Numbered from the stretch's first letter, positions 15,439-24,991 are shown. The stretch is DNA of 64,000 nt from UBA11524 sp963590165 (GCA_963590165.1 CAVANO010000002.1:1-64000); one strand, 5' to 3'. The notes: generated by a model not told the origin, from the sequence alone. A program made the numbers and translations.

Positions 15439-17772
15439 TTGCTGCTTTTTTTTCAGCAACCGGTTCATCATCAGCATAACAGCAGCGGCAAGCACAATCA
15501 GCGCTGCTAACGCGCCGTACTGCGCAAGCGTCATGTGCGAGAAGTAGAACACATGCCGGAACAAGCAGACTGCCAGCACAAAACCTGCCGTCATCAGCGC
15601 ACAGACCGCCGCACGGAGCGCCGTAAACGGTACGGACACGCTGATGAGCATCATCAGCCCGATGGCACCGGTGCAGAGCGCAGCAATCGTCTTGCAGACG
15701 TCCGTTGTCCAGCCGAGGTTGATGAAGAGCATCGACAGCAGCGAACAGATACACACCGCCAATGCACCAGGAATCGCACGTTTCAGCACCGTACGCAGGA
15801 AATCGCCCTGAATCCGCTGCGTATTCGGCTCAAGCGTCAGCAGGAACGCAGGCAAACCGATGGTCAGCGAGGAAATGAGCGTCAGCTGAATCGGCTGGAA
15901 TGGGTACTCGACCGGCAAAAACAGCGTCAGCAGCGCCAGCACGAAGGAGTAGAGCGTCTTAACGAGGAAGAGCGATGCGGCGCACGTGATGTTGCCGACA
16001 ACGCGCCGACCTTCGGCGACAATCAGCGGCATGCTGGCAAAATCGGCATCGAGCAAAGTGAGCTGTGCTGCCTGACGGGTCGCGTCGGAACCGCCTGCCA
16101 TTGCGATGGAGCAATCCGCCGCTTTCAGCGCAGGAATATCATTCACGCCGTCACCGGTCATGGCGACATGGTGTCCGCGAGCTTTCAACGCCTCGACAAG
16201 CGCTTTCTTGCGGTCAGGCGTGACGCGCCCGAACACCGTGCAGCGTTCGCAGGCGTCCAGCAGCGAATCATCCGAGAGTGTCGAGGCATCGACTGCCTCC
16301 CCTTCCAGCCCAATTCGGTTGGCAATCGCGGCGACCGTCTTTTCGTCATCGCCGCTGATGATTTTGAGCTGCACGCCCTGCGCACGGAAATACGACAGCG
16401 TCTCACGCGCGGAGGAGCGGATTTCGTCCGTCAGCAGGCAAAAGCCGAGCACGCGCGTAACCGGCGGCGCATCGGTTTCGGTAACACAGCCGGCTGCTTC
16501 GGCAAGCACCAGCACGCGCAGCCCTTGATTCGCATAGGCATCGAGGCGGCTGCGATGCGGAGAAAGCAGTGCGTCATTCAGCACGAATGTCGGTGCGCCA
16601 AGAATCAGCGTCGTGCCGTCAGAAAAGGATACGGCGGATTTTTTTCGTTCGGATGAAAAAGGAAGGACAGCGAGCGGCTTTTCGCGTTCGGCTCGTTCAA
16701 CTGCAGCACGAAGTGCTTCAAGCGTGCCGGAATGCTCCTCATCGGCGGACAGAAAGCGCGATAAGGCAGCTTTCAGCGCATCCTCCGTGCCGGAAACGGG
16801 CACGAGTGCCTGCACCGTCATCCTGCCGGTCGTGATGGTGCCGGTCTTGTCCAGGCAGAGCACATCCGCGCGCGAGAGCGTTTCGATGCCGTAGAGCTCC
16901 TGCACAAGCGTGTTTCTGCGTCCGAGCTTGACCACGCCGACCGTGAGCGCAACGGAAATCAGCAGAATCAGCCCTTCGGGAATCATGCCAATCATCGCGG
17001 CGACCGATGTCGGAACGGCGCGTGTCAGCGGCAGATTCAGCAGAAAATACTGCTTGCAGAAAAGCAGCACGCCAATGGGCAGCAACGCTGCACTGACGAG
17101 GCGAATCAGCTTGTTGACCTCGGTCATCAGCACAGACTTCGGACGGCGGATTTCCTTAGCGGAGCGTGTCAATCGCGCGGCATAGCTGTCATCGCCGACA
17201 TGAATCAGCTGTGCGGTGACCGTGCCCTCAAGCAGGTAGCTGCCGGACAGCAGCCAATCCCCATCATGCTTGCGGATGGGGGTGCTTTCGCCTGTCAGCA
17301 GGGACTCGTTAGCACTCCCTGCGCCCTCGGTGACAATTGCGTCCGCCGGAATCTGGTCGCCTGCACGGAGAATGATAAGATCCCCTTCGACGAGTTCTTC
17401 GGGGGCACACGTCCGCTCTATGCCATTGCGGCGGACATGAGCGGTCGGCGCGTTCAGCAGCGACAAGCGCCGGATGGTGGCACGAGCGCGGAGTTCCTGA
17501 ATGGTACCGATGAGCGTGTTCGACACAACAACGCCCAGAAACAGCATGTTCCGCCAGCTTGCGACAAGCGCCAAGCACAGCGCCAGCGCCGCATTCAGCC
17601 CGTTAAACGGCGTGAACAGGTTCTCCGCGAGAATCTGCAGGGTGGATTTATCCGGACGATGGTGGGAGACGTTCGGCTTGCGGTGTGATGCCTCCTCATC
17701 GGTCAGACCGGTTGGCGGTGTCGGGATGAAGTCATCCGGCAGCTTGTTCGGGATATTCAGCAAATCTGCCAT
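15436..17772 (-). CDS. cation-translocating P-type ATPase
   Basis: P-type ATPase of 778 residues. The A domain has SLLTGESTPI and the phosphorylation site is LCLDKTGTITTGRM. The hinge is MTGDGVNDIPALKAADCSIAMA. TM4 carries PEGL (IGMIPEGLILL), as in calcium, manganese and magnesium pumps and unlike the CPx motif of heavy-metal pumps. About ten TM segments are predicted. It resembles the streptococcal CaxP/MgtA group of calcium or manganese exporters, but the ion is not settled. It begins three bases after the stop of a HAD phosphatase gene and is the last gene of a three-gene operon (LOG, HAD, ATPase). Confidence 0.9.
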   Translation of the reverse strand: MADLLNIPNKLPDDFIPTPPTGLTDEEASHRKPNVSHHRPDKSTLQILAENLFTPFNGLNAALALCLALVASWRNMLFLGVVVSNTLIGTIQELRARATIRRLSLLNAPTAHVRRNGIERTCAPEELVEGDLIILRAGDQIPADAIVTEGAGSANESLLTGESTPIRKHDGDWLLSGSYLLEGTVTAQLIHVGDDSYAARLTRSAKEIRRPKSVLMTEVNKLIRLVSAALLPIGVLLFCKQYFLLNLPLTRAVPTSVAAMIGMIPEGLILLISVALTVGVVKLGRRNTLVQELYGIETLSRADVLCLDKTGTITTGRMTVQALVPVSGTEDALKAALSRFLSADEEHSGTLEALRAAVERAEREKPLAVLPFSSERKKSAVSFSDGTTLILGAPTFVLNDALLSPHRSRLDAYANQGLRVLVLAEAAGCVTETDAPPVTRVLGFCLLTDEIRSSARETLSYFRAQGVQLKIISGDDEKTVAAIANRIGLEGEAVDASTLSDDSLLDACERCTVFGRVTPDRKKALVEALKARGHHVAMTGDGVNDIPALKAADCSIAMAGGSDATRQAAQLTLLDADFASMPLIVAEGRRVVGNITCAASLFLVKTLYSFVLALLTLFLPVEYPFQPIQLTLISSLTIGLPAFLLTLEPNTQRIQGDFLRTVLKRAIPGALAVCICSLLSMLFINLGWTTDVCKTIAALCTGAIGLMMLISVSVPFTALRAAVCALMTAGFVLAVCLFRHVFYFSHMTLAQYGALAALIVLAAAVMLMMNRLLKKKQQ

Positions 17773-17775
17773 GCG

Positions 17776-18408
17776 TCATGCCCCCAGATACGCTGCCGCA
17801 GCGAGCAGCGACGGCAGCACAATTGCGTCCGGCACTGTATGAAGCACCTCATCGCACTGATGACCGCCGGTAATCAGCAGGCATCGGCAACCGATGGCAC
17901 GGGCAACCTCGGCATCGTGATCCGTATCGCCGATAAACACCGTATCCTCCGGCGAAAGTCCGGCATCATGCAGGTAGCTTTTCGCCAGTTCCACCTTCGA
18001 CACGGCGAACACGTTGCTCAAGCCCAGCACCGCGTCAAACATGCCGTCCAGTGCCGGAAAACGGGCAACCTGTGCGCGGAGCTGGTCAACCTGACTCGCG
18101 GAGACGATCACTTGACGGAAACCGGCATCACGGAAGCGGCAGAGCGCCTCGGCGGCATGCTCATGAAGCGAAGCAAGCGCAAAATCCGCAACATAGCCTT
18201 CGTTCCACTCCTTTGCAACGATCGGGAAATCCTCGTCTGACACGCCAATCTGGTCATAATACGTCTTGACGGGAAAGCGGAAAATGCGGCGATACTCCTC
18301 GACGCTCGTCAGGCGGTAGCCATGGCGCGAGAACACCTCGTTGTTAACCTTGACAACAAGCGGTACGTCGCTGAGCAGCGTGCCGTTCCAGTCCCACAGG
18401 ATGGTCAT
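17776..18408 (-). CDS. HAD-family phosphatase, phosphoglycolate phosphatase-like
   Basis: HAD hydrolase of 210 residues with a C1-type helical cap. Motif I is ILWDWNGTLLSD (D-x-N/D-G-T, Asn in the third position), motif II is VIVSAS, the conserved Lys lies near FAVSKVELAK, and motif IV is VFIGDTDHDAEVARAIG. This pattern is typical of Gph/PpaX-like phosphatases. The substrate cannot be told. It lies 11 bases after the LOG gene and 3 bases before the ATPase, so the three genes are very likely one transcript. Confidence 0.85.
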   Translation of the reverse strand: MTILWDWNGTLLSDVPLVVKVNNEVFSRHGYRLTSVEEYRRIFRFPVKTYYDQIGVSDEDFPIVAKEWNEGYVADFALASLHEHAAEALCRFRDAGFRQVIVSASQVDQLRAQVARFPALDGMFDAVLGLSNVFAVSKVELAKSYLHDAGLSPEDTVFIGDTDHDAEVARAIGCRCLLITGGHQCDEVLHTVPDAIVLPSLLAAAAYLGA

Positions 18409-18419
18409 GCGGAACCTCC

Positions 18420-18962
18420 TTATTTGCTATGTGCCGAAATAAGCTGCTTGAGCTGCGGCATATCATTCGCAAAGGCAATCTGACGCTGTTTTTCGGGCGT
18501 GGATAAGCCTTCCGCCGTCATGCGATTGAGCAGCGTGCGCAGCCCCTCATAAAAGCCGTTCAGGCTATAGAGGATGATTGGTTTGTCCTGAAATCCGATC
18601 GCGTTGCAGGACAGTACCTCGGCGATTTCCTCCAGCGTGCCTGTCCCGCCGGGAAATGCGACAAACACATCGGCCAGCGCAATCAGCTTCGCCTTGCGTT
18701 CTGCCATATCGCGCGTGACAATCAGCTCCGTCAGCCCTTCAAGCTGCGCAGAACGGTCGACAAAAAACTGCGGTTCCACGCCGGTAACATATCCGCCCGC
18801 ATGCAGCGCACTTTCTGCCAGCAGCCCCATCAAGCCGGAGCGCGAGCCGCCGTAAACCAGATGGTGGCCGTTTTGAGCAATCCATGTGCCAAGCTCCTGC
18901 ACAGCAGCAGCAAGCGCAGGGTCATTTCCTTCATTCGAGCCGAGAAAAACAGTGATGTTCAT
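18420..18962 (-). CDS. LOG-family protein (TIGR00730)
   Basis: Protein of 180 residues with the LOG/lysine-decarboxylase-like Rossmann fold. It has the N-terminal GSNEGNDP motif, GGSRSGLMGLLAESAL, and the diagnostic PGGTGTLEEIAEVLS (PGGxGTxxE). Family members include cytokinin riboside 5'-monophosphate phosphoribohydrolases, which release the base from nucleoside monophosphates. A nucleotide-linked role is plausible. GAGGAGG precedes the ATG, and a good promoter lies upstream (18984-19012). First gene of the LOG-HAD-ATPase operon. Confidence 0.9.
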   Translation of the reverse strand: MNITVFLGSNEGNDPALAAAVQELGTWIAQNGHHLVYGGSRSGLMGLLAESALHAGGYVTGVEPQFFVDRSAQLEGLTELIVTRDMAERKAKLIALADVFVAFPGGTGTLEEIAEVLSCNAIGFQDKPIILYSLNGFYEGLRTLLNRMTAEGLSTPEKQRQIAFANDMPQLKQLISAHSK

Positions 18963-18983
18963 GGGCGTTCCTCCTCAGAGGAT

Positions 18984-19012
18984 AGTATAGCAGACAACAG
19001 AAAGAAAATCAA
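18984..19012 (-). promoter_or_regulatory. sigma-A promoter of the LOG-HAD-ATPase operon
   Basis: Minus strand: TTGATT (19007-19012), 17 bases, TATACT (18984-18989), followed about 25 bases later by the LOG start codon. Confidence 0.7.
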
Positions 19013-19168
19013 CGAAAATGGAGGTTAAGAAAGGCGTGAACCGCGCAACCGAATCCTGTAACTTGCTTTTCATGCGCTGCGCATTATGATATGATAAGAT
19101 CGATTGGAGGAAGAATCGGCTTCCTTCTCGAGCAAGGACATCAATGACCGCTGGACGGTCAATGGAAC

Positions 19169-20245
19169 ATGCAAATGAAAGAGATGTATACGGCCAATAT
19201 CGTGCTGGTGATCTTCTCCATGGGTATCATGCTTCTGGCAGCCTGCGACGGCATCACAAAAAAAACGCGTCAGACGCGATATCTGCGCGTGCTGTATATG
19301 GTGATTATGCTGTGCACGGTGTGCGAGTGGGCAGGCGTCATGCTGGACGGCACAGACCCTTCGCTTATTCCGCTGCACTGCTTCGTAAAGGTGTTGGAGC
19401 TGAGTATTGCGCCGCTCATCGGCGTCGTCGCGGGTTCGGTCATCCATAAAAGCCCGAAATTCATTATGCGTGCCGTGATGATTTTCGCCTTCCTGCATGC
19501 GATTCTGATTACGATCTCCGCATGGACGGGCTATATCTTCTATGTCGATGCGAATAACGTGTATCATCACGGCACCCATTATTTCCTCTACGGCATCGCC
19601 TACGGGCTGAGCGCTGTGTTTTTCCTCGTGCAAGTGTACATTGCAAGCAGAATGTACCAGTTTTCCGGCGGCAAGCAGCTGGTTTGGGCGACCGGCTTTG
19701 TTATGGCAGGCTTGGTGACGCAGCAACTCTTTCCGAGCATCAAGATTGACTGGATTACCATTGCCATCGCGACGCTGATGCTCTCGAAATTTTCCAGCGA
19801 CATGCTTTTGCTGACCGACGGGCTGACGGAGCTGCTGAATCGCCGAGGATACGACCATTTTCTCGAACAGCTGCATGGGCCGGCGGTATTCATCGTGCTG
19901 GATATCGACCTGTTCAAGGAGGTCAACGATCAGCACGGGCATCAGGCAGGCGACATCTGCCTGACAACAGTCGCGGAGTGCATCCGCAAGGCATACGGTG
20001 CGCACGGGCTGTGCTTCCGCACCGGCGGCGATGAATTCTGCGTTGCGGTGCTGCGCAGGCGGAATCAATATGCATCGATGACAACAAAGTTTCTTGGGTT
20101 GATTACCGCGGCAAGACAGGAGAATCCGACGATTCCGACCGTATCCTATGGCTATGCGTACTATTTCCCCGGCGGAGAGGACAAGGCTGAGGTGCTGGCA
20201 AAGGCGGATGCGATGATGTACGAATTTAAGGAACTGCATCGGTAA
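19169..20245 (+). CDS. membrane-bound diguanylate cyclase (GGDEF)
   Basis: Protein of 358 residues. The first ~205 residues contain about six or seven TM helices. The C-terminal GGDEF domain (~215-358) begins LTDGLTELLNRRGYDHFL, has the D-x-D-x-F-K metal site (LDIDLFKEVND) and the active-site GGDEF in FRTGGDEFCVAVL. No RxxD inhibitory site is obvious. It should make cyclic di-GMP from GTP in response to a membrane-sensed cue. No EAL or PilZ partner is in the window. The start is uncertain because several in-frame ATG codons follow closely and the ribosome site is weak. Confidence 0.88.
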   Translation: MQMKEMYTANIVLVIFSMGIMLLAACDGITKKTRQTRYLRVLYMVIMLCTVCEWAGVMLDGTDPSLIPLHCFVKVLELSIAPLIGVVAGSVIHKSPKFIMRAVMIFAFLHAILITISAWTGYIFYVDANNVYHHGTHYFLYGIAYGLSAVFFLVQVYIASRMYQFSGGKQLVWATGFVMAGLVTQQLFPSIKIDWITIAIATLMLSKFSSDMLLLTDGLTELLNRRGYDHFLEQLHGPAVFIVLDIDLFKEVNDQHGHQAGDICLTTVAECIRKAYGAHGLCFRTGGDEFCVAVLRRRNQYASMTTKFLGLITAARQENPTIPTVSYGYAYYFPGGEDKAEVLAKADAMMYEFKELHR

Positions 20246-20345
20246 GCAACGCTGTAAATGAAATCATCCATTTAAGTGCAGCCAGCAAAACGTCCTGTCA
20301 ATAACTGATTTGAACGGTAGCCTATTCGTTATCATCAATGAAATG

Positions 20346-20378
20346 AAAAAGGGGTGCGCATCGCTGCGCACCCTTTTG
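20346..20378. terminator. bidirectional terminator between GGDEF gene and sugar-binding protein
   Basis: GGGGTGCGCA and TGCGCACCC pair around a TCGC loop, with A5 before and T4 after. It lies 10 bases downstream of the minus-strand binding-protein gene and about 100 bases past the GGDEF gene. Confidence 0.85.
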
Positions 20379-20387
20379 TGCTTTGGG

Positions 20388-22193
20388 TTACTCTGAAGCT
20401 TCGAGTTCGTTGATTTCCTGGGTCAACTGCCACTTCGTTGCAGCTTCGCCCTTGGACCACTCAAGGCAATCCGCATAGCCGTAGCTGTTGCACTGATTGA
20501 TCATGTTGCGGATATGCATGTCGAACTCGCCGTCAGCCTTAGCGTAAATCGCCAGCCAGCTGTTGGTGGTGATACTCTTAGCGCACTGCTCCCACTTGAC
20601 CTTCAGCGTGTCGTCCTTGGAGGACTCGGAGTAGGACAGGTCGGGCATCACCGTGTAGTGACCGATGTTCTCGAAGTAGATGTCAGCAAGGCTTGCATTC
20701 GCCCAGTTGCGCCAGTCCTCCTGAATCGGATAGGACACAGCGTTCTGCACGGACACCCAGGTGTCCTTGTTGAAGGCTTCGCCGAGCTTGCTGTCGGGGT
20801 TGATGGCGTCCTTGGTGTAGGTGGTGTTGTTCGCCTGGATGCAGCCGTCGTTGAAGTTGCCGGAGAGGGTGTAGGTCTTGCCGGTGTACGGGGATGTCCA
20901 TTCAACGCCGGTCAGGTCATACTTGGAGTCCTTGTTGCACGCGTCGCCGAGTTCGGTGAAGTACATGCCGCCGTTCTCGTCGTAATCCCACATCAGGCCT
21001 CGCGGACCATACCACATGGTCATGGAACCTTCAGGCGTTGCCAGGAAGTCGAGGATGGCAAGGCACAGTTCCGGATATTCCGCCTTGGAGCCAACAGACC
21101 AGATGCGGTTGCCGCCCAGCGTGGAAAGACCGTAGACGATCGGGGTTGCCTCGTCCGGCACACGGGAGTACATCATCTTGCCATCAGAGAGATGCGCGGT
21201 GGTGTTGTAAACCATGGAGGAAGCATAGTTGAAAATGCCCCAGAACACGCCGCCGACCTTGACCTTCTGACCCATCTCGTCGTAGGTCTGGGTCATGGAG
21301 TTCGGGTCAAGCAGACCTTCGCGGTACAGCTTGTTGTAGAAGCGGAGCATTTCGATGTACGGACCGTTCTCGTCCAGCGCATCGTAGTAATCGCCGGTGT
21401 TGGGGTCATACAGACCGAAGCCCAGCTCGTCGTAGCCGTAGTACGCCGTCGCGGTTGCCTTGACGTACATCACCAGGTTGCCGTCCCAGTCAGGCCACAG
21501 AGACGCAGCATACGTCTCGTTGCCCAGTTCGTCCTTCGGGCAGATTTCCTTCATCTGCTTGAAGACTTCGATCAGGTCGTCAAGATTCTTGATTTCCGGA
21601 TAGCCCAGCTGAGAATACAGATCCCAGCGGAGATCCCAAGAATACATGAAGGAACGGTGACCGCCGCGGGAAGTGCCGACGTCCATGCCGAAGCCGTAGA
21701 GCTTGCCGTCGTCCTCGGAGACCTGACGGTTGGAAGCCAGCGCATCTGCATAGTTCGTCCAGATGTAGGGCGCATAGGTTTCCGCAAGGTCATCCTCGTC
21801 CCACTCCAGCAGCAGGCCGTTGCTGATTGCCTGCTTGTAGTTTTCGCCGTTGTTGCCCCAGACGACGATGTCGCCGAGGTTGCCGGCCTGCGTGCGGGTC
21901 TGGTAGGTGCCGTCCTGTTCAGGGATGATGACGAGTTCAACATTGAACAGATCCTTGAGCAGCGTGGCGCCCCAGCCGGTCTGACGGCCGGAGTAGTTCG
22001 CAAGCTGGCTGTAGACCTCAATCTGGATGGGATCGCCGTCCATGTCGATGATGTCATAGATGTCGCTCGACACGGAGTAATACGGGATGCCAGAGGGGTT
22101 ATCCACGGTGGTGGATTCCGCCAGTGCAGGCATGACGCCCAGAAGCATGGTCAGAGCCATCATCAGGGCAAGCAGACGGGTGAATTTGCGCAT
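20388..22193 (-). CDS. ABC transporter extracellular sugar-binding protein (LplA-like)
   Basis: Secreted solute-binding protein of 601 residues. The signal peptide is MRKFTRLLALMMALTMLLGVMPALA, with no lipobox Cys at the expected site. The size and motifs (DIVVWGNNGENYKQAISNG, MDVGTSRGGHRSFMYSWDLRWDLY) fit the large LplA/YtcQ group of oligosaccharide-binding proteins. Without a lipid anchor it may be held by its uncleaved signal or by other contacts. AAAGGAG lies ten bases before the ATG. It is the last gene of the importer operon, with a 134-base gap containing hairpin repeats that could tune its level relative to the permeases. The substrate is unknown; nearby mannanase and carbohydrate-binding genes hint at plant glycans. 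Confidence 0.88.
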   Translation of the reverse strand: MRKFTRLLALMMALTMLLGVMPALAESTTVDNPSGIPYYSVSSDIYDIIDMDGDPIQIEVYSQLANYSGRQTGWGATLLKDLFNVELVIIPEQDGTYQTRTQAGNLGDIVVWGNNGENYKQAISNGLLLEWDEDDLAETYAPYIWTNYADALASNRQVSEDDGKLYGFGMDVGTSRGGHRSFMYSWDLRWDLYSQLGYPEIKNLDDLIEVFKQMKEICPKDELGNETYAASLWPDWDGNLVMYVKATATAYYGYDELGFGLYDPNTGDYYDALDENGPYIEMLRFYNKLYREGLLDPNSMTQTYDEMGQKVKVGGVFWGIFNYASSMVYNTTAHLSDGKMMYSRVPDEATPIVYGLSTLGGNRIWSVGSKAEYPELCLAILDFLATPEGSMTMWYGPRGLMWDYDENGGMYFTELGDACNKDSKYDLTGVEWTSPYTGKTYTLSGNFNDGCIQANNTTYTKDAINPDSKLGEAFNKDTWVSVQNAVSYPIQEDWRNWANASLADIYFENIGHYTVMPDLSYSESSKDDTLKVKWEQCAKSITTNSWLAIYAKADGEFDMHIRNMINQCNSYGYADCLEWSKGEAATKWQLTQEINELEASE

Positions 22194-22261
22194 GTTTCAT
22201 GCACTCCTTTCTGGTAGTGGATGTACCAAAGCGCTCCACGCGACCGCGCGGACACGCAATC

Positions 22262-22328
22262 AACCGAAATCGAAGGGGACTTCGTCCCTTTTCCGACCCT
22301 TGCGGGGGCCAGAGGCAGTGCCCCTGGT
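22262..22328. repeat. hairpin pair between permease and binding-protein genes
   Basis: Contains the GGACTTCGTCC core (22277-22287) inside AAGGGGAC/GTCCCTTT, then GGGGGCCA/TGCCCCTGG around GAGGCAG. It ends at the permease stop codon. Such intercistronic hairpins could protect or attenuate mRNA; that is inference. Confidence 0.7.
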
Positions 22329-23284
22329 CAGCCCTTAACGGCACCAAGCATGATGCCCTTGACGAAGAAACGCTGCATGAAGGGGTAAACCAGCAGAATC
22401 GGGATGATGGAGACCATAGCGACCGTGTACTTGACGACGCGGGAGCTGAGCATGTTCTCCGCCGCCTGCGTAGACAGGCCGCCCGAACCGCTGACGAGTG
22501 CCTGCAGATTCGAAGACTGGTTCAGGTAAACATACAGGCGGTGCTGCAAGGTGTACAGTTCCGGCTTGGAGGACATCAGCAGCAGCGAATCCTGGAAGGA
22601 GTTCCAGTTGCCGACGGCGCCGAAAATCGCGATGGTCGCCAGAATCGGCACGGACAGCGGCAGGATGATCTTCACGAAGACGATCGGCGTGTTTGCACCA
22701 TCGATGACTGCGGATTCCTCCAGCGAAGCCGGAATCGACTCGATGTACGTCTTGACGAGGATGATGTTGTACGGTGCAATCATGCCCGGCAGGATGTACG
22801 CAAGGAAGTTGTTCGTCAGACCCAGCATCAGCATGTTCATGTACCACGGAATCAGACCGGCGTTGAAGTACATGGTGATGACGAGTGCGCGGTACATCAG
22901 CGAGCGGTGCCACATCTTTTTCTTCGTGACCAGATACCCTGCCCACGCGCTGACGATGACCATCAGCGCCGTGCCGATGATGGTACGGGCAACGGTGACA
23001 AGAATGGAGGAACCGAGATCCGCCACGTCACGCAGCGCGATGTAGTTCTGGAAGTGGATGCCGATCGGCCAGAAGTTGACGAGGCCGCTCGTTACCGCAT
23101 CGTTGCTGGAAATGGTGTTGATGAACAGGTAGTAGAACGGGAACACGCACAGCAGCGTGAATACACCAAAGAGGATGTACAGGAATACGTCAAAGACGAT
23201 GTCGCCTGCAGAGCGGCGAATCTTGTTGTTGTGTCCGTCATGCGCAATCTGCACTTTGCCATGACGCTTCATCGTTGTTTCCAT
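22328..23284 (-). CDS. sugar ABC transporter permease (LplC/YtcP-like)
   Basis: Inner-membrane permease of 318 residues with six TM segments. The EAA loop reads ESIPASLEESAVIDGANTPIVFVKIILPLS. It starts METTMKRHGK after AAGGGGGTGGA. The ending PFMQRFFVKGIMLGAVKG is characteristic of LplC-type permeases. It pairs with the preceding permease gene, 15 bases upstream. No ATPase gene is present here; in this family a shared multi-sugar ATPase (MsmK type) usually energises the importer, so one is expected elsewhere. Confidence 0.92.
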   Translation of the reverse strand: METTMKRHGKVQIAHDGHNNKIRRSAGDIVFDVFLYILFGVFTLLCVFPFYYLFINTISSNDAVTSGLVNFWPIGIHFQNYIALRDVADLGSSILVTVARTIIGTALMVIVSAWAGYLVTKKKMWHRSLMYRALVITMYFNAGLIPWYMNMLMLGLTNNFLAYILPGMIAPYNIILVKTYIESIPASLEESAVIDGANTPIVFVKIILPLSVPILATIAIFGAVGNWNSFQDSLLLMSSKPELYTLQHRLYVYLNQSSNLQALVSGSGGLSTQAAENMLSSRVVKYTVAMVSIIPILLVYPFMQRFFVKGIMLGAVKG

Positions 23285-23299
23285 TGCTGCTCCACCCCC

Positions 23300-24775
23300 T
23301 TAAATAATGCTCTCGCCGCGCAGACCCTTCGAGATACCGTTCGCACCGAAGAGCAGAACGATACCAACAAGGCTCTTGAACACGCCGACAACTGTCGACA
23401 GCGGAATCAGACCGCTCTTAATACCGCTGTTGTACACGTAAAGGTCAAGCACCTCAATGGTGTTGTGGTTGATCGGGTTTTCAAAGACGAGGTACTGCTC
23501 CATGCCATTGGACAGGATGCCTGCAACGGACATCAGCAGCATGACCATGTACGTCGGCATCAGACCGGGGATGGTGATGTGGCGGATGCACTGGAAGCGG
23601 TTCGCACCATCGACCTTTGCCGCTTCGTAAAGCTGCTGGTCAATGCCCGCGATGCCCGCAATGTAGACGATGGCGCTCCAGCCAAGTCCCTTCCATGTAC
23701 CCCAGAGCAGCATCTTCAGCCAGATGTAGTCGCCGTTGGCGAGGTAGTCTGTCGTTGCGGTGACGCCCATGACATTGCGCAGGAAGGAATTGATGAAGCC
23801 GTCGGTCGAGAAGATAGCGAATGCAATGGCGTACACCAGAACCCACGAAATGAAGTTCGGGATGGTTGTCAGCGTCTGCACCACGCGCTGGAACTTCGTC
23901 GAACGAACCTCAGCCAGCAGCACGGCGAAGGCAATCGGCAGCCAGCTGGTCAGGATGCCCAGACCGGACATGATCAGCGTGTTGCGGAGCACACGGACGA
24001 GGTCGCTGCGCGTTGCAGCATTGGAGAAGAGGTAGGAGAACCAGTAGAAGCCTACGAAGTTCTCAGACGACAGTTCGCCGCCGACCTTGTAATCGAAGAA
24101 AGCGAAACGCCAGCCGTACAGGGGCAGGTAGCAGAAGATGACCGTCAGCACCAGCACAGGCAGGAACATCAGGAACAGACGGAACTTTTCGTCCATCTCC
24201 ATCTTTGCTTCCATGGTCTTCGGAATGGTGATCAGGCTGATGCAGGAAAGGACAATCATCAGTGCACCAAGGATTACCCAGAAGAGCATCGCACTGTCGC
24301 ACGAAACAGGATCCAGCTTATCCGCCTTTTCCAGTGCGTTGATGACGCCCTGAATCCACTTGAGCATGCCGATGCCGCCGACCATCATCACGCCGCCGAC
24401 CAGCGGAAGCGCAGAACCGAGCCGCTTCATGCGGTGGTTGCCCAGCGATACGCACGCGCCTGCCACGCAGACGAGCACGCCGATCATTACCAGCGCGCAG
24501 CCGCCCATGATCACGGCGAAGTGCCAATTCTCAATCCAGCCGCTGCGCAGGGCGCGCTTGAAGCCGTCCGTCAGCGTGCTGTAAGAAATGGCCGTCGTGA
24601 ACAGGGAGGTGTTGACGTTGATATTCTCCATCAGCCGACCCGGGTTCACCTCCGGGAAAAAGACCATCAAACCGGCAAGCGCCGCCAGAATCCGAAGCAC
24701 AATCAGGGAAATCACGGATTTCTCCTTGGGCTGTGCCGGATTTGCGAGCGCTTTTCCCGTCATTGTCGCTTGCAT
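23300..24775 (-). CDS. sugar ABC transporter permease (LplB-like) with N-terminal extension
   Basis: Permease of 491 residues. LplB proteins are usually ~300, and the canonical part begins near residue 215 (RLFLMFLPVLVLTVIFCYLPLYGW). Its EAA loop is DQQLYEAAKVDGANRFQCIRHITIP. It ends in LVGIVLLFGANGISKGLRGESII, as LplB does. The first ~200 residues hold four or five additional hydrophobic segments (about 22-42, 90-110, 122-140, 163-182) of no family I recognise. GAGGGGG lies a few bases before the ATG, so the long form is probably real. An internal start near MEAKMEMDEKF would give a normal-sized permease. Confidence 0.88.
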   Translation of the reverse strand: MQATMTGKALANPAQPKEKSVISLIVLRILAALAGLMVFFPEVNPGRLMENINVNTSLFTTAISYSTLTDGFKRALRSGWIENWHFAVIMGGCALVMIGVLVCVAGACVSLGNHRMKRLGSALPLVGGVMMVGGIGMLKWIQGVINALEKADKLDPVSCDSAMLFWVILGALMIVLSCISLITIPKTMEAKMEMDEKFRLFLMFLPVLVLTVIFCYLPLYGWRFAFFDYKVGGELSSENFVGFYWFSYLFSNAATRSDLVRVLRNTLIMSGLGILTSWLPIAFAVLLAEVRSTKFQRVVQTLTTIPNFISWVLVYAIAFAIFSTDGFINSFLRNVMGVTATTDYLANGDYIWLKMLLWGTWKGLGWSAIVYIAGIAGIDQQLYEAAKVDGANRFQCIRHITIPGLMPTYMVMLLMSVAGILSNGMEQYLVFENPINHNTIEVLDLYVYNSGIKSGLIPLSTVVGVFKSLVGIVLLFGANGISKGLRGESII

Positions 24776-24858
24776 ATAATCCCCCTCATTTCTATGCGTG
24801 ACGAATCTCTTTTTATCAGCTCAATGTGCCGCTTCTGACGCGGGAGAAGGGATGCGGT

Positions 24859-24904
24859 CTTGACAAGCAAACGCTTCGCTGTCAACCAGCGCTCGCTTGT
24901 CAAG
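24859..24904 (-). repeat. imperfect inverted repeat upstream of the importer operon
   Basis: Arms CTTGACAAGC and GCTTGTCAAG are perfect over ten bases and extend to 17 with G-U pairs in the minus-strand RNA. It is ~85 bases before the LplB start. It could be an mRNA leader hairpin or a repressor site. Confidence 0.65.
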
Positions 24905-24991
24905 GCAGTTCCCCGGCGCACGCCCCAGCTTTCACCGGAGCGTGCGCCGCGGACTTTTGTATGTTCTGCGGAGATTTCGTGCCTGCGGGCA

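Noticed and set aside
22199..24838. 879-codon plus-strand frame over the importer genes
   Set aside because: It covers two permease genes with intact motifs on the other strand. Its composition (runs of Asp, His, Gln, Arg) is typical of an antisense shadow.
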